Shown here: piece by piece, positions 32,958-41,944 of the stretch
Layout: the number at the start of each line of letters is the position of its first letter
Numbering within the stretch: position 1 is the stretch's first letter
Assembly: GCA_016213845.1 (NCBI GenBank)
Contig: JACQZN010000111.1
Coordinates: 62,001-126,000 of the forward strand
DNA from: Candidatus Wallbacteria bacterium
GTDB taxonomy: Bacteria > Muiribacteriota > UBA6191 > JACPRK01
Direction: 5' to 3'
DNA length: 64,000 nt
Notes under the pieces: generated by a model
Databases searched by the model: none
What the model was told of the DNA's origin: nothing
What the model saw: only the letters and a program-made list of their open reading frames with translations
Program-made: the position numbers and the translations under genes

Positions 32958-33377
32958 CTGGCGGAACCTCCCGCGCCTGGGGCGCAAACGACGGCCGCCA
33001 GTCTAGCGCGAAAGCGCTCTCCCGGCCACATCTTTCGCCGTCAGGCGCAGGGCTACGGGCAAAGTCGGAGCAGCGGAGGAGGAATTCGGGGACTGGATCC
33101 GAGGCATTGATGGATCTTCCGAAGTGCGACTCCGGCTTCGCTGGGGCCGGCGAGCCCTGATGCACCGAGAGACCGCAAGAAGGCAGGGGTGCAGGGGAAC
33201 GAGTTCCCCCGCTGGGGATGTGGGGGCCAGGCCCCCACGACGAGCTCAGTACAACACGTACTCATGCGGCGTCCCGGAAATCCGTGCATGCCTCAGGACT
33301 AGATCCGAAACCCCGCAGGGAATCTGACGCACGCCGGACGGGTTGCGCGGGGTTTCGGTGCCCGATTTCCGACGACT
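32958..33377. other. Gene-free region with hairpins between aroF and the histidine kinase gene
   Basis: No protein-like frame. It contains four hairpins: AGCGC-GAAA-GCGCT (33005-33018), GGGGAA/TTCCCC (33194-33209), GTGGGGGC/GCCCCCAC (33220-33238), and a 12-bp stem CCGAAACCCCGC (33305-33316) with its complement (33347-33358). The last lies just past the kinase stop on its strand and is a terminator candidate. Confidence 0.5.
33305..33358 (-). terminator. Possible terminator of the two-component operon
   Basis: A perfect 12-base inverted repeat (CCGAAACCCCGC, 33305-33316, with GCGGGGTTTCGG, 33347-33358) with a 30-base loop, 20 bases beyond the kinase stop. It has no U-tract, so classic intrinsic termination is uncertain. 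Confidence 0.35.
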
Positions 33378-34640
33378 TCACGCAGCAGGCAGCGAGAAGT
33401 AGAACGTCGCGCCGAGACCCGGGCCGCCCTCGGCCCACACCTGTCCGCCGTGGCGGTGGATGATGCGCTGCACGGTTGCCAGGCCGACACCGGTGCCGGG
33501 AAAATCCGCAGGCCGGTGCAGACGCTCGAAGATCCGGAAGAGCCGTCCGGAGTGCGACGGGTCGAATCCGGCGCCGTCATCGCGGACGTAGAAGACGGAC
33601 AGCTCGCCCCGGGTGGGGCCGCTGCCCACGTCGACGTGGGACCTGGGCCTGCGGGCGGTGAACTTGAAGGCGTTGGAGAGCAGGTTGACGAGCACGACGC
33701 GAATCAGCGTCGGGTCTCCTCTTGCCCGCAGGTCTGGCCCGACGTGTAACGACACCTCCCGGTCGGAGAGCGTCGTCGCCAACTCGGCGCCGATTTCGGC
33801 AGCCATCTGGCTCAGGTCGAGCTCGCAACAGATCAACTCGGTCCGCGTCAACCGCGAAAGCTTCAACAGCTCGGCGATCAGCACGTTGAGGCGATCGGTG
33901 CAGCTGCGCATGCGGCGCAGGCACTCCCGGGCATCCGAATCGAGCTTTGCGGCGTGATCTTCCTCGAGCACCTGGCAGAGCCCGGCGATGCCGTGAAGCG
34001 GCGCTCGCAGGTCGTGGGAAACGGAGTAAGCGAAGGCTTCCAGCTCCTTGTTGGCGGCCTCGAGGTCTTCGGTGCGCTGGCGCACGCGGGCCTCGAGCTC
34101 CGCGTTCAGGCGCATCAGTTCCTCCTGAGCACGCTTCTGCAGCGCGATGTCCCACGCCATGTTGGCCAGCTCCGTCGCGATCTCCAGGTCGGTGCCCTCG
34201 TAGTCCGTCGCCTTGTTCCCGACCCCCAGGATCGCGACGATGCATCCCCCACGGGACACGGGCACCAGCAGTTCCCGCACGATTGGCGCGTGGCCCGCAG
34301 GAAGCCCCTTCTTGTGTGGCAGGGATGCGTAGTCGTTATGGATCACCGCGCGGCGCTCCCGCACGCAGTCGACCCAGACACCGGCCCGGTCGATGGCGTA
34401 ATGACGCTCCTCGGGAAGCGCGCGACACATTTCGCTCCTGGTTCGCGTAGACCAGCACTGCAGCGAGACGAACTTCTCGTCGTGCTCCACGAAGTGCAGG
34501 AACCCGATGGTGCTCCCGGTGAGCCCTTCGGCCTCGTCCAGGGTCCGCTGCAGGAGCTCCTGGTGACTGTGCCCCACTGCGTACTCGCTCAGGCGCATGC
34601 GGGCTTGCAACAGCTCGTCCTTTCGCCTGAGCATGGTCAT
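33378..34640 (-). CDS. GAF-domain sensor histidine kinase
   Basis: A 420-residue soluble sensor kinase. An N-terminal GAF domain of the GAF_2 type (about 25-180; STIGFLHFVEHDEKFVSLQC, then RELLVPVSRGGCIVAILGVG) is followed by a coiled-coil linker (ELEARVRQRTEDLEAANKEL). The HisKA domain has the phospho-acceptor in SVSHDLRAPLHG (His near 228), and the HATPase has NLLSNAFKFT, DDGAGFD and GTGVGLATV. It lacks membrane helices, so it senses a cytoplasmic signal. The start ATG overlaps the stop of the response-regulator gene (ATGA). Confidence 0.9.
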   Translation of the reverse strand: MTMLRRKDELLQARMRLSEYAVGHSHQELLQRTLDEAEGLTGSTIGFLHFVEHDEKFVSLQCWSTRTRSEMCRALPEERHYAIDRAGVWVDCVRERRAVIHNDYASLPHKKGLPAGHAPIVRELLVPVSRGGCIVAILGVGNKATDYEGTDLEIATELANMAWDIALQKRAQEELMRLNAELEARVRQRTEDLEAANKELEAFAYSVSHDLRAPLHGIAGLCQVLEEDHAAKLDSDARECLRRMRSCTDRLNVLIAELLKLSRLTRTELICCELDLSQMAAEIGAELATTLSDREVSLHVGPDLRARGDPTLIRVVLVNLLSNAFKFTARRPRSHVDVGSGPTRGELSVFYVRDDGAGFDPSHSGRLFRIFERLHRPADFPGTGVGLATVQRIIHRHGGQVWAEGGPGLGATFYFSLPAA

Positions 34641-35044
34641 CGCGACGGCTCCGTGTCGGGCTCGAAACCAAGCAGCTCGCGCTGCACGAGGCACCGGATC
34701 TGCTCGGGGTCGCACGGCTTCAGAAGGTAGCCCAGGACCCCTTCGCGAGCGGCACGCTCGCGGTCGGCCGGCGAATCCGACGAGGTGACGATCACCACGG
34801 GCAAGCGGCGAGTACGTCCATCCGCGCGTATCGCCTCCAGCACCTCGAAGCCGGTGAGGCGCGGCATCTTGAGGTCCAGCAGCATCAGTCCCGGCAGGCC
34901 CTCCGGCCTCAACCTGAGAAGATCGAGCGCCTCCTGACCGTCGGAAACTCTCTCGATGGGGTTGGCGACGCCAGCCCTCCGGAACGCTCGCTCGACCAGA
35001 AAGGCCTGAACGTCGTCATCCTCGACGAGAAGGATCTCTTTCAC
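34637..35044 (-). CDS. Single-domain (Rcp1-like) response regulator
   Basis: A 135-residue receiver domain only. Phospho-acceptor Asp lies in LMLLDLKMPRLTG; the acidic pair is in LLVEDDD; the conserved Thr/Ser is in VIVTSSDS; Lys is in YLLKPCD. Without an output domain it acts by protein contact, as Rcp1 does with phytochrome-type kinases. The GTG start at 35044 has GGAGG 9 bases upstream. It is translationally coupled to the downstream kinase, which is its likely partner. Confidence 0.9.
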   Translation of the reverse strand: MKEILLVEDDDVQAFLVERAFRRAGVANPIERVSDGQEALDLLRLRPEGLPGLMLLDLKMPRLTGFEVLEAIRADGRTRRLPVVIVTSSDSPADRERAAREGVLGYLLKPCDPEQIRCLVQRELLGFEPDTEPSR

Positions 35045-35224
35045 CGGGCACAACCTCCCCGGATGTCAGCTTTCCCCCCCTTCCTCGCACACCTGCTCCA
35101 ATTCAAAGTTAACCACGATCCACCAGTAGAGACGACGGCCAGTCCCCATCTTGCTCGGGGAACGGCAACCCCGGGCACGCCCGGACCGGACAAATTTGCC
35201 AGGGCCCCGCAGGGCTTGGGAGCG

Positions 35225-37696
35225 CTACCTGGGCAGGTCGAAGGACGAGTCCGCCACCGGAGGCTCGGCGAGCGCAGGCGCCTGTCGAGGCAGCTCGCGC
35301 GGAGTCGGTGGCCGGCGCGCAGGACGGGCCGCCGGACCCCTCGCCGGGACGGCCGTTGCCGGCTGGAGCTCCTCGGACTCGGACGGCATCTGTTCGTCGG
35401 CCAGCTCGTCCTCAGCATCGTCTGGGGTGCCAGCCTCCGGGTCTTCCTCGGCGGGCGCGTTGGCCTGTTCGTCCTCGACCGGCTCCTCGTCTTCACCCGG
35501 TGGCAACGGAGCAGCCCCCAGGTCGGTTTCGGCCCGCACGGGGCCCGAGCGCTCGTCGAGCGCCTGCCGCGAGATCACCGCGGGCGCGACGACCTCGTCG
35601 GCCCCCAGCGCCTCCTCGTCCGGAAGCGCCTCGCCGGTCGCGGGCACTTCTCCGCCCGGCATCTCCACACCGGCGACAGCCGGCAGGCCATTCACGTCGA
35701 GCGGTTGGTGAAGATTGCAGCGGACGGCCGGTGCGCGCCCCTTGGCGAAGGCCATCGTCCAGCGGTCCTTGCACTGCGGAAACGGTAGCAGCCCGCTGTC
35801 GGTGCAGGCCGTCACGATCTCGACGCCCGGAGGCTTCTTGAAATCGAGCTGCGGCCGATCCTTCAGATACTCCTTGAGGAAGGCGCCGACGATGGGTGCA
35901 GCCACTACGCCGCCCGCCTTGCCGTCGCCCAGCGACTTGTGGTCATCGTTGCCGATGTAGCAGCCGACGGCGATCTCGGGAGTGAAGCCGACGAACCAGG
36001 CGTCGCCGAACTTGTTGCTGGTGCCGGTCTTTCCGGCCACGACCCGGCCCGGCACGCGGGCAGTGCTTCCGCTGCCGCGCTCGACCACGCCCCGGAGCAT
36101 GTGGGTCATGGCAAAGGCCACGTTCTCGTCGATGACCTCGCGCTCGTTCGGCTCGGCGCCGAAAAGCTCCCGGCCGTCCGGGTCCTCGACGCGCAGCAGC
36201 ACGCGCGGCTCCGCGCGGATACCCTGGTTGGCGAACGTGGCGTACGCCCCGACCATTTCGAGGAGGTTGACCTCGCTGCTCCCGAGAGCCAGGGGCAGGT
36301 TGGCATCCAAGGGCGTGGTGATGCCCATCGCGCGGGCCAGCCGGATGACGTTCGGCACGCCGACTTGCTCGAGGACCTTGACGGCGACCACGTTGTAAGA
36401 GCCCGCAAGCGCCTTGGCGAGCACGGTCGGACCGTGGTAGGTCTCCCCGAAGTTGTGCGGCTCCCAGAACCGCTCCTTGCGACGGTCGGTGCTCTCGTAG
36501 CGGATCGGCTCGTCGTTGACGATGGTGCTGGGCTGCATCCCCTGGAGCAACGCGGCTGTGTAGACGAAGGGCTTGAAGGCCGAGCCGGGCTGGCGGCGGG
36601 CCTGCACGGCACGATTGTACTGATTGACGCCGAAGTCGCGGCCGCCGATGAGCGCTCGGATGTCTCCGGTTGCAGGATCGAGCACGACCATGGCGCCCTG
36701 CATCCGCGGATACTTCTCGAGCGGGCGGTTCTTGAACGCCTCGGCGCCGGTGAAGTGTCGCTCGGCCAGTTGCTGGACGGAGAGGTCGAGTGTGGTGGTG
36801 ACCTTCAGGCCGCCGGTGTAGACCTGCTGCAGGCCGTAGGTCTCGACCAGCTTCTTCTTCACCATGGCAAGGAAGTACTGGGCCTTCTCTTCGCGGCGGG
36901 GGCTGGCGCTCTGGACCTCGTTGGTGAAGCGGACCTCCTCGTTGGCCGCCTTGAGCGACTCCTCGCGCGTGATGTAGCCCTGCTCGAACAGCTTTGCCAG
37001 GACGATCTTCTGCCGTTCCTTGTAGGCCTGATTCTTGGGGCCGGGGGTGAATCGGTTGGGCGCTTTGAGCAACCCGGCGAGGATGGCCGATTCGGCCAGC
37101 GAGAGGTCCTGCACGCGCTTGCCGAAGTAGAACGCGGACGCCGATCCGATACCGTACATTCCGCGGCCGAAGAGGATCTCGTTCAGGTACTGGCCGAGGA
37201 TCTCGTCCTTGGAATAGGTGCGCTCGAGCTGGACTGCCAGGATCGCCTCCTGGAGCTTGCGGCGCAGCTTGCGTTCGGGCGTCAGAAAGCGGTTCTTGGC
37301 CAGCTGCATCGTGATGGTGCTTCCGCCCTCGACGACTCGGCCAGCACGGAAGTTCTTCACGGCGGCACGGAGCACCGCGCGCGGATCGACGCCGTAGTGG
37401 TCGTAGAAGCGCTCGTCCTCGATGGCCACGAAGGCCAGACGCGTGAGCCTGGGGACTTCGGCGATCGGGACGATCCGGCTGCGAATCTCTTCCTCGTGCA
37501 GCTCGGCCAGCAGATGGCCGTTCCGGTCGAGGACCCGGGTGGTGAGCTTGGGCCGGTAGCCGTCCTCGCCGACCTTCGGCAGGTCGCGGGAGAGCTCGTC
37601 GAAGAGCCGGATGCCGAAGACGACGCCCGCGCCGCAGGCGACCAGACCGACCAGGAAGACGCCTATCAGCACCGCGCGTACGAACCGCCAGATCAT
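35225..37696 (-). CDS. mrcA: Class A penicillin-binding protein 1A (glycosyltransferase/transpeptidase)
   Basis: An 823-residue bifunctional peptidoglycan synthase. The N-terminal membrane helix is residues 7-29. The GT51 domain shows AIEDERFYDHYGVD (catalytic Glu), GGSTITMQLAKN and LNEILFGRGMYGIG. The transpeptidase domain has SxxK in GSAFKPF, SYN in AGSYNVVA and KTG in AGKTGTSNKFGDAWFVG. The last about 150 residues are acidic, Pro/Ala-rich and probably disordered (GEDEEPVEDEQANAPAEEDP). The start overlaps the ispD stop (ATGA), placing cell-wall synthesis and isoprenoid precursor supply in one operon. Confidence 0.95.
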   Translation of the reverse strand: MIWRFVRAVLIGVFLVGLVACGAGVVFGIRLFDELSRDLPKVGEDGYRPKLTTRVLDRNGHLLAELHEEEIRSRIVPIAEVPRLTRLAFVAIEDERFYDHYGVDPRAVLRAAVKNFRAGRVVEGGSTITMQLAKNRFLTPERKLRRKLQEAILAVQLERTYSKDEILGQYLNEILFGRGMYGIGSASAFYFGKRVQDLSLAESAILAGLLKAPNRFTPGPKNQAYKERQKIVLAKLFEQGYITREESLKAANEEVRFTNEVQSASPRREEKAQYFLAMVKKKLVETYGLQQVYTGGLKVTTTLDLSVQQLAERHFTGAEAFKNRPLEKYPRMQGAMVVLDPATGDIRALIGGRDFGVNQYNRAVQARRQPGSAFKPFVYTAALLQGMQPSTIVNDEPIRYESTDRRKERFWEPHNFGETYHGPTVLAKALAGSYNVVAVKVLEQVGVPNVIRLARAMGITTPLDANLPLALGSSEVNLLEMVGAYATFANQGIRAEPRVLLRVEDPDGRELFGAEPNEREVIDENVAFAMTHMLRGVVERGSGSTARVPGRVVAGKTGTSNKFGDAWFVGFTPEIAVGCYIGNDDHKSLGDGKAGGVVAAPIVGAFLKEYLKDRPQLDFKKPPGVEIVTACTDSGLLPFPQCKDRWTMAFAKGRAPAVRCNLHQPLDVNGLPAVAGVEMPGGEVPATGEALPDEEALGADEVVAPAVISRQALDERSGPVRAETDLGAAPLPPGEDEEPVEDEQANAPAEEDPEAGTPDDAEDELADEQMPSESEELQPATAVPARGPAARPARRPPTPRELPRQAPALAEPPVADSSFDLPR

Positions 37697-38403
37697 CGCG
37701 GGCCGCCTCCTGCGAGTGGGGTCAGCGCGGGGAGCAGGATTCGCGCCAGCCTCAGGTCGAACTCGGTGGTGATCTTGAGGTTCTGCTCCTCGCCCTCGAT
37801 CACACGCACGGGGACCCCCAGTCTTTCAACGAGCGCCGAATCGTCCGTTGGCGCGCCGGCGGCGGCGTCGAAGCCGGCATAGGCAGCCTTGAGCGTCGCC
37901 AGCTCGAAGGCTTGAGGCGTCTGGGCCTCCCATACGTCGGCGCGATCGAGAGTGGCCGAGATCGCGCCGCCGGCAGCCACCTTCTTGAGCGTGTTGCGCT
38001 CAGGCAGGGCCGCGATCACGGCTCCCGAAGAGCGCACCTCGTCGACCAAGCGCCGCACCAGCTCGCGAGTCACGAGCGGCCGCGCGCCGTCGTGGATCAG
38101 CACGTGCTGGGTGGAGTCGTCCAGGAGCTCGAGACAGCGTGCGACGGACTCCCAGCGCTCGCGACCGCCTGCGAGGACTTCGGGCATCACGCTCCAGGTG
38201 AGCGCCCCGAAGAGGTCGCGCCGCGCGTTCTCCACGTAGCCGGCGGGCACAGCCACCAGTATGCGGTCGGCGAGCCCGTCGAAGGCCCAGGCCGCGCGAG
38301 TGACCACCGGGACTCCGCAGAGGTCCTGGAACTGCTTGGGCACCGACCCGCCCAGCCGGGAGCCGCTGCCTGCCGCCACTATGATCACTGCAATGGACAT
38401 CAT
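37693..38403 (-). CDS. ispD: 2-C-methyl-D-erythritol 4-phosphate cytidylyltransferase
   Basis: A 236-residue MEP-pathway enzyme that joins CTP to methylerythritol phosphate. Signatures are VIIVAAGSGSRLGGSVPKQF (CTP-binding loop with its Arg and Lys), VLIHDGARPLVT and DDSALVERLGVPVRVIEGEEQNLKITT. No IspF domain is fused. It lies between ispA and the penicillin-binding protein gene, with the next start overlapping its stop. Confidence 0.94.
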   Translation of the reverse strand: MMSIAVIIVAAGSGSRLGGSVPKQFQDLCGVPVVTRAAWAFDGLADRILVAVPAGYVENARRDLFGALTWSVMPEVLAGGRERWESVARCLELLDDSTQHVLIHDGARPLVTRELVRRLVDEVRSSGAVIAALPERNTLKKVAAGGAISATLDRADVWEAQTPQAFELATLKAAYAGFDAAAGAPTDDSALVERLGVPVRVIEGEEQNLKITTEFDLRLARILLPALTPLAGGGPR

Positions 38404-38472
38404 CGGGCCCGCAGCCGCGGGACCTCTCTCAGGTATCGGAATGCGGCGGCCATCGGCTGAACCAGCGGGCCG

Positions 38473-39363
38473 TCAGGACCGGCGCGCCGGCAGGTAGCGC
38501 ACCAGCTCGACGAGGGCCTGGCTCCGCGGCTGGTAGGGGGCCAGTTGTTCCGCAGCCCGTTCGACCAGCTGGGCCGCAAGCTCCTTGGAGCGCGCCATCG
38601 TGAAGATGCGCGGGTAGGTCGCTTTCTCCTTGCGCTGGTCGCTGCCGCGGGTCTTGCCCATCTCCTGTGGGTCGCCCTCGACGTCGAGGATGTCGTCGGT
38701 AATCTGGAACACCTGGCCGAAGGCAGCGCCGAAGACTGTAAGGGCCTCCAGACCTTCGGGCGGGGCGCCGGCCAGGAGAGCGCCTGCGCGAACGCTCGCG
38801 GTGAAGAGCCTGCCGGTCTTGTGGGAGTGGATGTACTCGAGGCTCGGGCCGTCGATTTCGCGGCCCTCGCTCTCGATGTCCTCCACCTGACCGGCGATCA
38901 TTCCGCGGCTGCCAGCCGCGCGCGAGAGCTCCCCGATCACTTCGAGCAACACCGCCGGGCCGAACCCCAGGCGCGCCCCGTTTTCGATGATCATCTCGAA
39001 GGCGCAGGTCAGGAGGGCATCGCCGGCCAGCACGGCGATCGCCTCGCCGAAGGCCTTGTGACAGGTCGGTACACCGCGCCGGAAATCGTCATCGTCCATG
39101 CACGGAAGATCGTCATGGATGAGGCTGTAGGCGTGGATTAGCTCGATGGCGCTGGCGACGGGCGCGATCCGGTCGGCCGTCTCGCCGAAGACCTCGGCGG
39201 CGAGGATGGCCAGCACGGGGCGCAGGCGTTTGCCCTTGGCAAGGGCGCTGTAGCGCATCGCTTTGTGAACCGACGTGGGGCGCTCGCCGGCGGGCGGCAG
39301 GTAGGCCTCGAGCTCGCGATCGACGCGCTCCCGAAGCGGGGCGATGCGATCCATCACGCTCAT
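38473..39363 (-). CDS. ispA: Polyprenyl (farnesyl/geranylgeranyl) diphosphate synthase
   Basis: A 296-residue all-helical isoprenyl diphosphate synthase. It has the first Asp-rich motif DDLPCMDDDDFRRG and the second DDILDVEGD, with KGKRLRP for pyrophosphate binding and GQVEDIESEG. The spacing CMDDDD in the first motif is typical of bacterial FPP synthases. It uses the product line opened by IspD. Its ATG overlaps the ribF stop. Confidence 0.93.
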   Translation of the reverse strand: MSVMDRIAPLRERVDRELEAYLPPAGERPTSVHKAMRYSALAKGKRLRPVLAILAAEVFGETADRIAPVASAIELIHAYSLIHDDLPCMDDDDFRRGVPTCHKAFGEAIAVLAGDALLTCAFEMIIENGARLGFGPAVLLEVIGELSRAAGSRGMIAGQVEDIESEGREIDGPSLEYIHSHKTGRLFTASVRAGALLAGAPPEGLEALTVFGAAFGQVFQITDDILDVEGDPQEMGKTRGSDQRKEKATYPRIFTMARSKELAAQLVERAAEQLAPYQPRSQALVELVRYLPARRS

Positions 39364-40340
39364 GGCGCCACGCTCCCCTGGGCGCCCGCGGGCCGGGCAG
39401 GCGGCCGGACGGGAGCACCCGAGGGCAGCCGGCTGGCGGCGACGTCTCGCCGGATCTGCTCGGCCAGCTCCTGTCCGTCGACAAACGCGCGCTCGTCACG
39501 CAGCCGGCGCCGGAACTGCACTCGCAATCGCCGACCCGTCAGCTCGCCCGAGAAGTCGAGCAGGTGAACCTCCACCTTGTGCAGGCCGCCTCCGAAGGTC
39601 GGAGCGGTGCCCACGTTGATGGCACATCCGTGCGTCTCGCCGCCCTCGAGCGTGGCCGTGCCCGCGTAGACGCCGCGGCCCGGGACGACCGCGTTGTCCG
39701 GGACCACCTGCAAGTTCGCAGTCGGAAACCCGAGCTGGCGGCCCCGGCCCTCGCCGCTCACGACGTCGCCCTCGAGCGCATAGAGCCGCCCCAGAAGGCG
39801 CGCCGCGCCCTCGACATCGCCCTTGGCAAGCATCTGCCGGATGGCGCTGCTCGAGACGGGTTCTCCCTGGAGCGTGTAGGGCGCGACGACGTGGGTCACG
39901 AAACCGTTTCGCTCGCCGAGCTCCTCGAGCAAGTGCGGTGTACCGCGGGCCCTGTACCCGAAGGTGAAGTTGAATCCGACGACCACCTCGCGCGCGCCAA
40001 GGCGCCCCAGCAGGATCTCGTCCACGAAATCCTCCGGCTCGGTGCGCGCGAACTCCAGCGAGAACGGGAGGACTATCGCCATTTCGACGCCGGCGCGGCC
40101 GATCTCCACCAGCTTGCGCTGGGCCGACAGCAACCGGCCCGCGAACCCGGGACGCAGCACCTCCATCGGGTGGGGATCGAACGTCACGACCACCGACGGC
40201 ACTCCCAGGGCACGGGCCTGGCCGGCGACCGTGCGCAGCAGCGCCTGGTGCGCCACGTGAACACCGTCGAAGGTGCCCACCCCGACGACGCTCGCCGGGA
40301 GGCGCCAGCCAGATTCGAGAAGATTTCGAATGACGTCCAT
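39360..40340 (-). CDS. ribF: Bifunctional riboflavin kinase/FAD synthetase
   Basis: A 326-residue protein. The N-terminal nucleotidyltransferase part has GVGTFDGVHVAHQALLRTV, VTFDPHP, VVGFNFTFGYRARGT and VSSSAIRQMLAKGDVEGA. The C-terminal kinase part has GRGRQLGFPTANL (the PTAN motif), GVYAGTA and NVGTAPTFGG, ending before a Pro-rich tail. It makes FMN and FAD from riboflavin. I chose ATG 40340 (MDVIRNLLE); the frame runs upstream to 40436 without similarity to the family. The order ribF-ispA-ispD-mrcA is on one strand. Confidence 0.93.
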   Translation of the reverse strand: MDVIRNLLESGWRLPASVVGVGTFDGVHVAHQALLRTVAGQARALGVPSVVVTFDPHPMEVLRPGFAGRLLSAQRKLVEIGRAGVEMAIVLPFSLEFARTEPEDFVDEILLGRLGAREVVVGFNFTFGYRARGTPHLLEELGERNGFVTHVVAPYTLQGEPVSSSAIRQMLAKGDVEGAARLLGRLYALEGDVVSGEGRGRQLGFPTANLQVVPDNAVVPGRGVYAGTATLEGGETHGCAINVGTAPTFGGGLHKVEVHLLDFSGELTGRRLRVQFRRRLRDERAFVDGQELAEQIRRDVAASRLPSGAPVRPPARPAGAQGSVAP

Positions 40341-40736
40341 GATCCGATACCCGCGGAAGCGGGCCCGCGATGATACCACGGATCGGCCACTTTCGCAAGC
40401 CTCCGGACTGCCATGGAACCCTGTCCTGGAGCGCAATGACGGCCACCAGGCATTGCGTCATCCAACGGGGTGGCACGGGGGCTGCTTCAGCTTCAGCCAA
40501 GACCGATGAGTACGAGCCTGAGCAAGACCCGACAGATTGCCCGGAACCGGCACGCCCAGGCGTGCGTCATGGGCCGCCCAGACTGCATCCGCCGCGCCGA
40601 GGGCCGCCTTCCACAGGTGGCAGCACGGGGGCCGGCAGCCCGTGTCAGCCCGGTTACACGCCGGAACCGAGCCGTTACTCGACCGACACCCGAACTCCGC
40701 ACTCAACTCGAACGGTGCCCGGCACCAGGAGGCCCC
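40341..40736. other. Non-coding region between divergent ribF and hydrolase genes
   Basis: About 400 bases between two divergent starts. Frames on both strands are Arg/Ala/Pro-rich and resemble no protein. I see no clear promoter boxes; a ribosome site (CCAGGAGG) lies directly before the ATG at 40737. Confidence 0.4.
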
Positions 40737-41735
40737 ATGCGAACCTCGACCCTAGTCCTCGCGCTCGCCCTCGTGCTCCTCCCCACCGCCCGTACCGCCC
40801 GGGCGGCCTCCGAGGGCGACGTGCCGCCGCTGGTACGCGCGTTCGTGGACTACCGCAAGCCCACCGCCGCAGGCCGGAGCAAGTCGATCGCCGGCCGCCC
40901 CGTCATCCCGGGCGTGCGGGTCGACGCGAACGTCGAGTACGGCCGCGCCGGCTGGGAGTCGCTCAAGCTCGACCTCTACCAGCCCTCGAGGCGCCCCCGC
41001 AGGCCGGTCCCCGCCGTCCTCTTCATCCACGGCGGCGGCTGGGCCCTGGGCGACAAGGCCGAGGGCACCTTCGCCGGCTACCTCGCAACTCGCGGCTACG
41101 TCGTGGCCTCCATCAACTACCGGCTCTGCTGGCTCGCGAAGTTCCCGGCCGCCGTCGAGGACTGCAAGGCCGCGGTCCGATGGATGCGCGCCAACGCCCG
41201 GCGACTCTCTGTCGACCCCGAGCGCATTGGCGTCTGGGGAGCCTCTGCCGGCGGCCATCTGGCGATGATGGTGGGCTGCGCCGGCCGCGAAGCCGGCCTG
41301 GAAGGCTCCAGCGGCACGCCCGGCATCTCCAGCCACGTCAACGCCGTCGTCAGCTACTTCGGCCCTGCCGACCTGGCCGGCGAGTTCGCCAACCCGCTCT
41401 CCCTCGGGGGCCAGATCGTCCGCTTCTTCATGGGCCCCTTCCGGCCGCCCGTCGACTTCGTCAAGGCCAGCCCCGTCCACCACGTCGGAGCGGGCGATCC
41501 GCCGCTCTTGCTCGTGCACGGCGACAGCGACTGGCTCGTGCCGATCCGCCAGTCCGAGATCATGCTCGATGCCTACCGCGCCGCCGGCCTCCAGGCGCGC
41601 CTGGTCCGCGTGCGGAACGCCGACCACGGGTTCATGCCAAAAGACGTGTTCGCTCCAGTCACTCCGAATTCGAACGAGCGCTGGCAGCACGTCATCGGCT
41701 TCTTCGACCGCCACCTGAAGGGCATTGTCCCCTGA
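40737..41735 (+). CDS. Secreted alpha/beta-hydrolase (BD-FAE/HSL-like esterase)
   Basis: A 332-residue protein with a signal peptide (MRTSTLVLALALVLLPTART, cleavage near residue 23). The esterase fold shows the oxyanion motif HGGGW (98-102), the nucleophile elbow GASAG (Ser170), an acid in HGDSDWLVP and His in ADHGF. It matches BD-FAE/hormone-sensitive-lipase-type carboxylesterases, which remove acyl groups from carbohydrates or other esters; the substrate is unknown. A GGAGG lies directly upstream of the ATG. The frame is open from 40470, but the signal peptide defines the start. Confidence 0.88.
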   Translation: MRTSTLVLALALVLLPTARTARAASEGDVPPLVRAFVDYRKPTAAGRSKSIAGRPVIPGVRVDANVEYGRAGWESLKLDLYQPSRRPRRPVPAVLFIHGGGWALGDKAEGTFAGYLATRGYVVASINYRLCWLAKFPAAVEDCKAAVRWMRANARRLSVDPERIGVWGASAGGHLAMMVGCAGREAGLEGSSGTPGISSHVNAVVSYFGPADLAGEFANPLSLGGQIVRFFMGPFRPPVDFVKASPVHHVGAGDPPLLLVHGDSDWLVPIRQSEIMLDAYRAAGLQARLVRVRNADHGFMPKDVFAPVTPNSNERWQHVIGFFDRHLKGIVP

Positions 41736-41944
41736 CGGCCAGTGCCGCCCCATCCTCCCGAACCTTTGCGCGCTCCGGCCCCCGAACCCCGGGGGACGGG
41801 GTGCGCCGTCATTTTCCCCCCGCGGCTTCTCCCCCCGCCCCGCCCATGCTATCCTCGGTCTCGGCCAGCGGCCCGTCATGGCCGCTCGACACGGCCGGCG
41901 CCCAAGCTCATCGCACCGGGCCGCCGCCGGAGAGGATGCCTCAT

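Noticed and set aside
31918..33165. A 415-codon frame in another phase over aroF
   Set aside because: Arg/Gly/Ala-rich shadow of the DAHP synthase gene on the same strand.
35939..37882. A 647-codon frame antisense to the penicillin-binding protein gene
   Set aside because: The opposite strand encodes a complete class A PBP with all motifs; the antisense frame has shadow-like composition.
40370..40736. Plus-strand frames before the alpha/beta hydrolase gene
   Set aside because: Arg/Pro-rich composition and a clear signal-peptide start at 40737 argue against them.
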